Shown piece after piece: positions 8,707 through 16,387 of a DNA stretch of 64,000 nucleotides. Position 1 is the first letter of the stretch. Each line of letters begins with the position of its first letter. The notes under the pieces are model-generated. The model did no database searches. It saw nothing but the letters and a program-made list of their open reading frames with translations, and had not been told where the DNA came from. Position numbers and translations under genes: made by a program. Source of the stretch: Sphingopyxis sp. LC363 (GTDB lineage: Bacteria; Pseudomonadota; Alphaproteobacteria; Sphingomonadales; Sphingomonadaceae); NCBI RefSeq assembly GCF_000756385.1, contig NZ_JNFC01000045.1:1-64000 (forward strand), read 5' to 3'.

Positions 8707-10110
8707 TTAAAATTCGCGCAGCTTGATCGACCGGAAGTCGACCCTGTCGCCATGATCCTGAAGCAGGATCGGTCCCTGCTCCCACTCGCCAAAGTTCGGC
8801 CATTTCGCATATTTGCTGCGCGCGACAAGCGCGCGAAAGGCGGGCGATCCCCGTTCATATTCGACGACCTTGAACCCGTTCAGCCAATGCTCGACATGCT
8901 TGCCGCGCACGACGATGACCGCTCGGTTCCATTCGCCCGGCGCGTTGACGCGCTTACCCGGACTATCAGGATCGGAAAGGTTGCGCGCGGTGATCAGATC
9001 GTAAAGCGAGCCGATCGTCCGATTACCGTCGCGGCCCATCTTCGCGTCGGGATGGCGCTCATCGTCGAGCAATTGGAATTCGAGGCCGATCGCCGATCCA
9101 TCCCCCTTGAGCAGGTTCGGATCGACGAAATATTTGATCCCGCTATTGGCGCCCGGCGTCAGCCGGAAATCGACCGACAGCTCGAAATTCCTGTAATCGC
9201 GGGTCGTGATGATGTCGCCGCCATTGGTCGCTTCGGCGCCGCCCGATTTCTCGACCGACAGGATGCCGTCGGCGATCGACCAGCCTTTCTTCGGGAAGGC
9301 AGGCCCCTTGGCGCTCCGCCAGCCCTGCGTCGTCTTGCCGTCCCAGAGCAGCTTCCAGCCGGCGCGGCGCTCGGCGTCGGTCAGGCGATTGGCCAGCCAC
9401 CCCTGCTGCTCGACCGTCGTCGCGGGCGAGGCGAAACGGGCGGGCGCGTCGGTGATGATCCGCACGTTACGGAAACGCGCCTCGGGCTTTTTAGCCGCGA
9501 CCGCATCGGGAACGGAGTGCACCTGGAAAGCGATGAAACCGCGCGCGTCCATATCGTCGACGACGTCGGCGGCGGGCACGCCATTGATCCAGGTGCGCAG
9601 CCGCGTACCGATCGCTTCGACACGATAGCGATTCCAGTCGCCCGAACGGAAGGCCTGCCGCGCCGCGTCATTGCGACCGAGCGTGTAGAGCCATTGGCGA
9701 CGCTGCTCGTCATAGATGCCGGCGCTCCAGCGCCGCGACGAGGGATCGATCTCCATCTGATAGCCGTGAACGACGCCATTGCGATAATCGGGCCGGCTCT
9801 GGCCTCGGATCATCACGCCCGAATTCAGCGTCGGGTCGGTTTTGGCATCGAATTCGAGGATGAAGTCGCCGTAAAGCGCGTCGGACACCAGCCAGCTGTT
9901 CGCCGAGTTCGGCACCGCGCTGCCGACGACCTCGCCATCGACAACGCGATAAGGCGCCTGCCCCCCGGCACTGTGCCAACCAGCTAGTCCGGCGCGCGGC
10001 GTTACGTCCTCCCAAGGAGCCTGCTGCTGATCCTGAGCAGCCGAAACGGGCGCGAGCGCTATCATCGGCGCGGGGGCCAAAGCCAGAAACGCGATCTTTC
10101 GAAACATCAT
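8707..10110 (-). CDS. Secreted tandem DUF1080 (3-keto-disaccharide hydrolase/lyase-like) protein
   Basis: The 467-residue protein has a Sec signal (FLALAPAPMIALAPVSAAQ) and two concanavalin-like DUF1080 domains, about residues 40-215 and 235-465. Shared landmarks are NSGVMIRGQ in the first and NSGIKYFVD in the second. Characterised members act on 3-keto-glycosides made by Gfo/Idh/MocA enzymes, cleaving or hydrating them. A GAGAGGAG ribosome-binding site precedes two adjacent ATG codons; 10107 has the better spacing and 10110 is also possible. It is the first gene of the operon, downstream of GntR-like palindromes near 10240. Confidence 0.85.
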   Translation of the reverse strand: MMFRKIAFLALAPAPMIALAPVSAAQDQQQAPWEDVTPRAGLAGWHSAGGQAPYRVVDGEVVGSAVPNSANSWLVSDALYGDFILEFDAKTDPTLNSGVMIRGQSRPDYRNGVVHGYQMEIDPSSRRWSAGIYDEQRRQWLYTLGRNDAARQAFRSGDWNRYRVEAIGTRLRTWINGVPAADVVDDMDARGFIAFQVHSVPDAVAAKKPEARFRNVRIITDAPARFASPATTVEQQGWLANRLTDAERRAGWKLLWDGKTTQGWRSAKGPAFPKKGWSIADGILSVEKSGGAEATNGGDIITTRDYRNFELSVDFRLTPGANSGIKYFVDPNLLKGDGSAIGLEFQLLDDERHPDAKMGRDGNRTIGSLYDLITARNLSDPDSPGKRVNAPGEWNRAVIVVRGKHVEHWLNGFKVVEYERGSPAFRALVARSKYAKWPNFGEWEQGPILLQDHGDRVDFRSIKLREF

Positions 10111-10326
10111 GGCTCCTCTCAACTTTTTATTGCGTGGGCTTCCCGAACGCGCTTCATTTCCTCACGCGCCATGCTCTCGCGTTATATTGCCGCCAGCGTA
10201 ACCACGCGCGCACGACTTATGCCAGCTGAGCATTAGTATGTGGTCAGGCCACTTGCAATAGATATGTCAGACCGATTACCGTCAGGGAGGGCGTCACGCT
10301 CGCCATGTGTTTACGCCCACGGAAAA
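10111..10326 (-). promoter_or_regulatory. Promoter/operator region of the DUF1080-oxidoreductase operon
   Basis: No gene is visible. GTGGTCAGGCCAC at 10240-10252 is a palindrome with arms GTGG/CCAC, followed by TTGCAATA. The second motif TATGTCAGACCGATTA lies at 10263-10278. The first shares TGGTCAGGCC and a following TTGCAA with the site at 3125-3146, in front of the hexuronate operon. These are plausible sites for the GntR regulator encoded at the end of this operon. Confidence 0.5.
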
Positions 10327-10346
10327 AAGGCCGTCAGTCGGCCTTA
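10327..10346 (-). terminator. Rho-independent terminator reading on the minus strand
   Basis: AAGGCCG and CGGCCTT form a 7-bp stem with a 5-base loop. On the minus strand the stem is followed by six T residues (10321-10326). It lies just after the stop of the short remnant ORF at 10344, which it would terminate. Confidence 0.6.
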
Positions 10347-10539
10347 GATGGGACCCGCTCGTCGGCTATCTTTCGGATGCTGTAACGTGAACCGTCGAGG
10401 AGCAGTTCGCAACGCGCTCCGGAATACTGGATTGCTCGAAGCCCCTCGCTTCGTCTCCGGGTGCAGCACCTCGTACGCTTTCTTGCGCCGCGCCGTGAAC
10501 GGCGCCCTTTTCGATGGCGTCAGGTTCGGCGCGCGACAT
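10344..10539 (-). pseudogene. Short frameshifted gene remnant containing a RAPFTARRKKAYEVLHPETKRG segment
   Basis: On the minus strand one frame begins ATG at 10539 (MSRAEPDAIEK). After an AAAAGGG run the next frame continues with RAPFTARRKKAYEVLHPETK and ends at 10344, followed at once by a terminator. The HPET segment recalls plasmid or phage ParB-like and related proteins, but I cannot name the family. A single-base indel in the A/G run would join the two frames. No good ribosome-binding site is seen. Treat as a tentative remnant; it may be chance. Confidence 0.3.
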
Positions 10540-10635
10540 GATGACAGGGGAACAGGCGCGAATCTGCTTTTCGATGGACGGCTCGCCCTTTCGGTAACCC
10601 TGTTATCCTCGCCCCGGCTTGACGTAAAGCCCCGC

Positions 10636-10663
10636 TTGACATTGCGGCGTAAAGCGTTACCTT
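10636..10663 (+). promoter_or_regulatory. higBA promoter with overlapping palindrome
   Basis: TTGACA at 10636-10641 and TACCTT at 10658-10663 are 16 bases apart. GTAAAGCGTTAC (10649-10660) is an imperfect palindrome lying across the spacer and -10 box, a plausible HigA operator. The ATG of higB is only seven bases after the -10, and no Shine-Dalgarno is present, so the transcript may be leaderless. Confidence 0.5.
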
Positions 10664-10670
10664 CCATAAC

Positions 10671-10958
10671 ATGGAAATCGAGAGCATCAATCACAAGGCG
10701 CTCAGACGGTTTGTCGAGACCGGCAAGCCGAAGGGGCTTCCCGGTGATCTGGTCGACCGGCTGTTCAAGATGATCAACTTCATCATCGACGCCGAGACGC
10801 TGGACGAGCTCTCGACCCCGCCGAACTATGGCCTTCATCCGCCGACCGGTGACCGCGCCGGAACGTGGGCGATGACCGTGACCCGCAACTGGCGCATGAC
10901 CTTCTCGCTCAATGAGCAGGACGCCATCGCCGATCTGGATCTGGAGGATTATCACTGA
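10671..10958 (+). CDS. higB: HigB-type toxin (RelE/ParE-fold mRNA interferase)
   Basis: The 95-residue protein has the HigB/GraT layout: a basic N-terminal helix (HKALRRFVETGKPKGLPGDL), NYGLHPPTGDRAGTWAMTVT, and the closing NWRMTFSL strand with DLDLEDYH. HigB toxins cleave mRNA at the ribosome. The gene precedes its antitoxin and the two overlap as TGATG. The toxin-first order is typical of higBA. No ribosome-binding site precedes the ATG. Confidence 0.92.
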   Translation: MEIESINHKALRRFVETGKPKGLPGDLVDRLFKMINFIIDAETLDELSTPPNYGLHPPTGDRAGTWAMTVTRNWRMTFSLNEQDAIADLDLEDYH

Positions 10959-11257
10959 TGGCTATCAAGATTCATCCGTCGTTCGCGATCCATGCCGGGA
11001 AGTGGCTCAAGACCGAAATCGTCGAGGCCCACGGGGTTTCGATCAACGAGCTGGCAGAGGCCTTCGGGGTCAGCCGCCAGTCGATCAGCGCCGTCCTCAA
11101 CGGGCGGACCTCCCTGTCGGCCGATATGGCGATCCGCTTCGAGCATGCCTTCGGGGTGAAGGCGGAGACGCTGGTGCGGATGCAGGCCCGCTATGAACTC
11201 GGCAAGGCCCGTGAACATGAGGCCGACCTCTTGGTGCCGAGCCTAATTGCCGCATAG
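10958..11257 (+). CDS. higA: HigA-type antitoxin (XRE helix-turn-helix)
   Basis: The 99-residue protein carries an XRE helix-turn-helix (INELAEAFGVSRQSISAVLN, about residues 29-48) and the HigA-type tail MAIRFEHAFGVKAETLVRMQ. It neutralises HigB and should repress the pair by binding the palindrome at 10649-10660. Its start overlaps the toxin stop (TGATG), giving translational coupling. The pair lies at the edge of IS debris, consistent with an acquired module. Confidence 0.93.
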   Translation: MAIKIHPSFAIHAGKWLKTEIVEAHGVSINELAEAFGVSRQSISAVLNGRTSLSADMAIRFEHAFGVKAETLVRMQARYELGKAREHEADLLVPSLIAA

Positions 11258-11504
11258 GCCCCCGTCCCGCAATGGGGTCGGCGGCGCCCTATCTGCGCAT
11301 TTGCATAAAATATTGTCCACGATGGACAGTATGCCTTCCGAAACTAACTAAGTGCGCGTGTCCGGTGGCGTTGTGGGCAATCAGCTGTCGCGCCCCAATG
11401 GGAACAACGGCAGCAATTACGTCATCGTGTTCAAAAGGGGCTCTGACTCACTTTTGGTGCAGGCGGGATGATAATGGCGAGATTTTCCGCAGGAGGATAT
11501 CGTC
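11258..11504. other. Intergenic stretch with a TGTCCA-N3-TGGACA palindrome
   Basis: No convincing gene is present. The only clear structure is the perfect palindrome TGTCCA-CGA-TGGACA at 11314-11328, just downstream of higA. Nothing else is supported. Confidence 0.3.
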
Positions 11505-11666
11505 ATGGGAGACAGCGCGCTTCGCGATCCCCCTTGCGAGATGTGGCGTGACCACGGTACTTGCATGCCTCCCAAGAGCTCCGGCTTCCCGGTCCTTGGA
11601 AGGGGTTACGCTCAATATTCTTCAATGGGGCCGTTAATCGGACGAGCGTCATCGGGTCAGCACTAA
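11505..11666 (+). CDS. Possible 53-residue small protein with a strong ribosome-binding site
   Basis: An ATG at 11505 follows a perfect AGGAGG (11491-11496) at 8-base spacing and opens a frame of 53 codons to a TAA. The product starts MGDSALRDPPCEMW and has two cysteines but no membrane segment or recognised domain. Only the strength of the ribosome-binding site supports it. It may be a remnant in an acquired region. Confidence 0.25.
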   Translation: MGDSALRDPPCEMWRDHGTCMPPKSSGFPVLGRGYAQYSSMGPLIGRASSGQH

Positions 11667-11701
11667 CAGCAGCTTCGGCCCGGCCAAATCGAAGCATTAG
11701 C

Positions 11702-12031
11702 CTAAACAGCCTGCTCTATTTTGTCTGGGCGGGCGCGGCGCCACCTTAAGCCCACCATCAAGACAAAAGGCCAGAATATGGTGTTGATGATGTCGAACGC
11801 GGTATCGGGCCGCCAGACACCGTGGGCGATCCGGTCCGCTCCTTCTTTTGCAAGCGCCGCAGCCAGTACGATCAGAAAGGGCGTCCACGTGGCAAGTGAT
11901 CGGCGCGTCAGAATTCGGGCGACAAACAAGATGAACATACCGCCGTGAACATGCGCCAAGCTGTCGGAAGCGCCGGTTATCATGCCGATTTCGCCGCTCA
12001 GCGGCCGATAAAAATCGATTAGGCTCTCCAT
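11702..12031 (-). CDS. Small integral membrane protein, unknown function
   Basis: This 109-residue protein has an ATG at 12031 with a GGAG at 5-base spacing. It has three hydrophobic segments: around HGGMFILFVARIL, WTPFLIVLAAALAKEGADR and INTIFWPFVLMVGLRW. The tail is basic. The charged and polar pattern (LAHVHGG, KEGADRIAHG) looks like a VanZ-type or similar small membrane protein, but I do not recognise the family with confidence. Two ACGTTAAG direct repeats one helical turn apart lie 14-31 bases upstream of the start and may regulate it. Confidence 0.7.
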   Translation of the reverse strand: MESLIDFYRPLSGEIGMITGASDSLAHVHGGMFILFVARILTRRSLATWTPFLIVLAAALAKEGADRIAHGVWRPDTAFDIINTIFWPFVLMVGLRWRRARPDKIEQAV

Positions 12032-12044
12032 TAGCGCTCCGTCG

Positions 12045-12062
12045 CTTAACGTACCTTAACGT
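12045..12062 (-). promoter_or_regulatory. Direct repeats ACGTTAAG, 10-bp period
   Basis: Two copies of ACGTTAAG (12055-12062 and 12045-12052 on the minus strand) are one helical turn apart, just upstream of the small membrane protein gene. This spacing is typical of tandem binding of a regulator such as a response regulator. The regulator is unknown. Confidence 0.35.
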
Positions 12063-12149
12063 CACGTGGCCAATGTCGCGCGAACCCCGAGACCGCCAAG
12101 TGACTGTTGGTATTCCAGCATATGTTCATGGATTGCTCCCGTAACGGGA

Positions 12150-12488
12150 TGAATCGCCCCGGGACTGCCGGAGGCCATTTGGTTTAAGTTACGCAGCCAT
12201 GGAGACGTCGTCCAGCATGGCGTAGTATCGTTCTTCTGCTTCAGCGGGCGGGATATTGCCGATGGGTTCCAGCAGCCGCCTGTTGTTGAACCAGTCGACC
12301 CATTCGAGCGTGGCATATTCGACAGCTTCAAAGGATCGCCACGGACCTCGCCGGTGGATCACCTCGGCCTTGTAAAGGCCATTGATCGTCTCCGCCAAGG
12401 CGTTGTCATAACTGTCGCCAACACTCCCGACCGACGGCTCGATCCCGGCCTCGGCGAGGCGCTCGGTATATTTGATCGATACAAACTA
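12150..12488 (-). pseudogene. IS3-family transposase OrfB, C-terminal fragment, with one IS end
   Basis: The minus strand encodes SIKYTERLAEAG, then GDSYDNALAETINGLYK, HRRGPWRSFEAVE and WVDWFNNRRLLEPIG, the C-terminal third of an IS3-family integrase-type transposase. It ends at 12189. The GC-rich TGAATCGCCCCGGGACTGCC beginning at 12150 looks like the IS end. The fragment is cut near 12488, where an unrelated IS30-like sequence joins it, so it is not functional. Confidence 0.8.
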
Positions 12489-12495
12489 GGCGGAT

Positions 12496-13167
<672 letters not shown>

Positions 13168-13240
13168 GCGCATAATCACTCCGGAAAATAAATAACCGAT
13201 CTCCGGCGCGGCCTTCACCAGATGGCTACTTGACAGTCAG

Positions 13241-14248
13241 CTACCGCCAGCTTGCAGTGGATGTTTCAGGCCGCTGCGCTGACCAGCGCGAATAATAGGG
13301 TTTGAGCTCATCAGGGAGTTTCGCCGAGAATTCGTCGTTGAGTGGATAATGGGGCATGGCAAGCGCCACCGCATTCAAGATCAGCAGCGCCTGTTTTGCA
13401 TCCTTGCCTCGTTTCAAAGGATTGCGTTTAGGTTGCTCGGACATCCAAAATTTCTGAAGCGCGAACCAGCGTGGATCGGGTGCGACTATGCGCGCCGGTG
13501 AACCATCACGGCAGATTACGACTTGGTCGACCGGTTGTCCGACCAGCAACCACTCCTGCTCAGGCAGCGGTACTGGTCGCGGCCGATCCGTTCGCGCCAT
13601 GGTTTGGGCACGCGAAGGCGCAACAAGAATTTCGACCTCATAAGCCTTTGCATTGCGGGCCTGGAAAGTTCGCTCGGTATTCACGGTGAAGGTTGGATCG
13701 ACCGCCTTCAGCATGTCCCACAACAGTTGCACGTCGTCCTGTTGTTCGGTTTCAGCCCAAGCCAGATCGAAGCCTGCTGTCTCGTCGGGAATTTCAGGCA
13801 TGAAGCCCCCTGCCTCGAGGGCATATGCCGCAACGGCATTAGTGCCGACGACGAGAAGCGTGCCATCCAAAAGCCCTCGCCGGTCAGCTTCGCGCAGGAT
13901 CGGCCCCGCCTCGCTTGCGATCATCGGGACACGCAGCGCGCGGGCAAGCCTCGATGATTCATCGAGCGCGATGCGACTGGCTTCAATGCGCTCTTTCAGC
14001 TGCTGCTTCTCCGCCCGAAAAGCCTCAAAACGATTTTTAAGCTCATCAGACCAAGGGCCCAAGCTCTTACCGTTACCGCTTCGATCACGGATTTCGTACA
14101 GATAGGCTTTTCCCGAAACCTCTTTGCGCCGCAGATCATAGGGTAGCGCTGCTCTGGCACGAGCGGCCTCGATCCACACCTCATAGCGCTGGCGCAGATT
14201 AACCAGCGCGCGCGCCTGTTCATCAGTGAAGGAACGAAGCATTGCCAT
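13241..14248 (-). CDS. GSU2403-type nucleotidyltransferase-fold protein
   Basis: This 335-residue protein resembles the GSU2403 nucleotidyltransferase family (NTP_transf_8). The features I used are a long charged N-terminal helical region, then LLDGTLLVVGTNAVAAYALE, the FDLAWAETEQQDD acidic pair in the expected catalytic position, and DPRWFALQKFWMSE. The family is uncharacterised; some members are associated with defence or toxin-antitoxin loci. Starts at 14248 or 14242 are possible. The 10-bp inverted repeat at 14248-14286 touches the start codon, hinting at autoregulation. Flanking IS debris suggests acquisition. Confidence 0.7.
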   Translation of the reverse strand: MAMLRSFTDEQARALVNLRQRYEVWIEAARARAALPYDLRRKEVSGKAYLYEIRDRSGNGKSLGPWSDELKNRFEAFRAEKQQLKERIEASRIALDESSRLARALRVPMIASEAGPILREADRRGLLDGTLLVVGTNAVAAYALEAGGFMPEIPDETAGFDLAWAETEQQDDVQLLWDMLKAVDPTFTVNTERTFQARNAKAYEVEILVAPSRAQTMARTDRPRPVPLPEQEWLLVGQPVDQVVICRDGSPARIVAPDPRWFALQKFWMSEQPKRNPLKRGKDAKQALLILNAVALAMPHYPLNDEFSAKLPDELKPYYSRWSAQRPETSTASWR

Positions 14249-14286
14249 TATCCCACAATTTACTGAATTCCAAATATGTGGGATAA
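14248..14286. repeat. Perfect 10-bp inverted repeat at the start of the GSU2403-type gene
   Basis: TTATCCCACA (14248-14257) and TGTGGGATAA (14277-14286) are perfect inverted arms separated by 19 bases. The left arm covers the presumed start codon. The spacing and position suggest an operator for an autoregulator. Confidence 0.6.
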
Positions 14287-14600
14287 ACCGGCGAAGTGCA
14301 AGGAATCGCAAACTCAGAATCATACATTCACGGCCCGATGTCTCAGCTAACGCTAATTTGTTGCGCGAACAGCGAACACGTCGGGATCGACCGCCCGCCG
14401 GATACGGAATCGGGAGGAAGCAGTCGGGTGAGCAGAGGCCAGGATCGAAGTCAGGAAACCGGCGTATGCAGGCCTTGAGCATCCGGCATCAAGATTGTCG
14501 TGCGGCGTTCTCTCATCGCATGTGTCAGTTGCTGCGCAGGGTAAGAGGCGGTCGCGCTGGCTGGAGGTGAGTTCGGGAGAATCTGGCATTCGGACATTCT

Positions 14601-14651
14601 TTGCATTTTCCGCAAAGCAGTCACTGGCGAGCATTTTTGCGGAAAATGCAA
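14601..14651. repeat. Perfect 16-bp inverted repeat
   Basis: TTGCATTTTCCGCAAA (14601-14616) and TTTGCGGAAAATGCAA (14636-14651) are perfect inverted arms separated by 19 bases. Each arm is itself partly palindromic (TTGC...GCAA). It is AT-rich compared with its surroundings. No gene is evident in 14287-14720 around it, so this is the main content of that stretch. It could be a pair of operators or a strong hairpin. Confidence 0.6.
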
Positions 14652-14720
14652 TTTGCCCCTCTTATTCAACTCAGCCTTTGCCCCTTGCAAACCAGCGCGC
14701 TATTTCAAGCCTGCCTTCAA

Positions 14721-14858
14721 TTACCAGTTCCAGCCGTACCCCATCGGTCCGCGATCATACCCGCGATTAGTGCAGCGACGAAATAGACCATGACCTCCTT
14801 TGAACAGGCTCTCTGGCTCCGGATCATTGTCGCGGGGATCAGGCCACACTCTCGGCAT
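14721..14858 (-). CDS. Possible 45-residue small protein overlapping the acyltransferase 3' end
   Basis: An ATG at 14858 follows GAAGG at 5-base spacing and gives a 45-residue product beginning MPRVWPDPRDNDPE and ending GYDRGPMGYGWNW. It overlaps the last 20 bases of the acyltransferase gene in another frame. The aromatic- and glycine-rich tail is unusual. No family is recognised, and it may not be translated. Confidence 0.3.
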   Translation of the reverse strand: MPRVWPDPRDNDPEPESLFKGGHGLFRRCTNRGYDRGPMGYGWNW

Positions 14859-15834
14859 GTCGCCTTCTATTGCCCATTTGATTCTGGATTGCACGTCGGA
14901 CGGACGGAAACGCCATGACCGCGAGCACCACACAGGCGATGCCGGTAAGCGATCCAAGCCGGAAATCGGATGCCAACCACAAAATGGGATCGTGCACCGC
15001 ATAAAGAGGAAACGACACCGCGCCAGCGATCGTCGCCAAGCCTGCCCAGCGCGAATAGGCGGGAAACCGCAATCCACCGGCGATAATCATCGGGCAGATG
15101 ATTACGACAAAGCAGAGACCAGCAAGCCGCGAATTGCCGCCCATCATGGCCGTGGCCCCGAAAAAGAGCGGCATCGCGAGAAATGCGAAGCTAGTTGACA
15201 CTTTGATATTGGGCGCATCTCTCCAGCTGCGCCAAAGAATAATTCCGATCGTATAGGACAGGAGCACTCTGGGAAAACCTCCGACGAAGGTATCGGGCCG
15301 AGATCCGACGTCGAGGCCGTGCGTCGCGGCTCCCGCCAGCAGGAATGGTACCATTGCAGCCGCAACCACGATGAGGCTGCGCGTGCTCATCCGGCGAAGG
15401 ACGAGCACATGGAGAAGGTTGACAACCAGTTCGAAGAAAATTGACCAAGCCGGGCCGTTCAGAGGGAAAATTCGCTCACCGAGGAAGTACGGTATGAAGA
15501 CTAGGTTGATCATCGCGCGCGTCGCATCGCTTGCGGAATAGGCCATCCACACAGAAACCGAGCCGATCAGCGCGCCTACCGTCATTGTCGGCCATAGGCG
15601 GCGAAGGCGAACGGCGAGAAACGAGAAGGTCGATGAAGGGCCCGTCCAACCACTTTCGTAAGTTCGCGCCATGACATAGCCGCTGAGCATGAAAAAGAAG
15701 TCTACGGCCAAATATCCGGCGCCTCGGGGGATGCCGTCGTGTGATGCCATATAGGTGTGGTGGGCGAGCACCATGAGCGCTGCGACCCCGCGCAATCCAT
15801 CCAATCCGGTGAGACGCCCCTTCATGCGTGGCAT
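14839..15834 (-). CDS. Acyltransferase 3 family membrane protein (OafA/YrhL-like)
   Basis: The 331-residue protein has about ten hydrophobic segments and the family N-terminus MKGRLTGLDGLRGVAALMVL with AHHTY (catalytic-type His) and AVDFFFMLSGYVMARTYE. Members acylate surface sugars or small glycosides from the cytoplasmic side of the inner membrane. Starts at 15834 (MPRMKG) or 15825 (MKGRL) are possible; longer in-frame starts give unrelated sequence. It may modify the polysaccharide made by the locus further on, but it is isolated from it. Confidence 0.9.
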   Translation of the reverse strand: MPRMKGRLTGLDGLRGVAALMVLAHHTYMASHDGIPRGAGYLAVDFFFMLSGYVMARTYESGWTGPSSTFSFLAVRLRRLWPTMTVGALIGSVSVWMAYSASDATRAMINLVFIPYFLGERIFPLNGPAWSIFFELVVNLLHVLVLRRMSTRSLIVVAAAMVPFLLAGAATHGLDVGSRPDTFVGGFPRVLLSYTIGIILWRSWRDAPNIKVSTSFAFLAMPLFFGATAMMGGNSRLAGLCFVVIICPMIIAGGLRFPAYSRWAGLATIAGAVSFPLYAVHDPILWLASDFRLGSLTGIACVVLAVMAFPSVRRAIQNQMGNRRRHAESVA

Positions 15835-15889
15835 CCTACGGGCCGATAAGAAAAATTTCGTTAAGTGATTGTTTCGCTGATCATGGGTT

Positions 15890-16192
15890 TCAACAGGCAT
15901 CCCAGTCCATAAGGCGGTTGATCTCGGCTTCGTCCAGCTTCTGCCCGCGAGGCGCGCGGGCCCTGCGAACGAGCGCGAACCAGAAGCGCCAGTAACGGCG
16001 TTCGAGTTCGTCGGGCCACGCTTTTGCGCCATCGCGATCGTTGATCTTCTCCGCCAGGCGGAAGAAGCGGGGATACACGCTGCGTACGGCGCTATGGGGG
16101 GGGGCAGAATTGTCGCCAATGATCGTGGCAGAGCCACACTGTCTCGGATCGCCCAGCAAACAAAGTTGGGATCGTCGCGGAAGCTGCGGCAT
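15890..16192 (-). CDS. Hypothetical protein with a nine-C tract in its coding region, possibly frameshifted
   Basis: The open frame has 100 codons. The second half looks like real protein (RFFRLAEKINDRDGAKAWP, ELERRYWRFWFALVRRAR, LDEAEINRLMDWDAC). The first 30 residues do not, and another frame upstream (DDPNFVCWAIRDS, LPRSLATILPPP) reads better. The frames meet at a run of nine C residues on this strand (16096-16104). The gene may be a decayed fragment or may switch frame at the tract. No domain is recognised and no good ribosome-binding site is seen. Confidence 0.4.
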   Translation of the reverse strand: MPQLPRRSQLCLLGDPRQCGSATIIGDNSAPPHSAVRSVYPRFFRLAEKINDRDGAKAWPDELERRYWRFWFALVRRARAPRGQKLDEAEINRLMDWDAC

Positions 16193-16387
16193 CGCCAGCT
16201 ACAAGAGATACGATGCGAACATGACTAGCTTGGCTCACCAAATTTCAATGATTTTCCGCTATTCTCTAACGCGAAAGCGCGTGTAGGAAATTCGCCTTCC
16301 GGTGATCGGTATCGCACGCAACCCGACGCATCGACCGAACGGCTTGCTACGCATTGCAAAGGCTAGTGGACGACAAGGGGAAGAGAT

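Noticed and set aside
13241-14248. GSU2403-type gene and neighbour as a complete defence system
   Set aside because: Only one gene is present; no antitoxin, nuclease or other partner is adjacent, so a system cannot be claimed.
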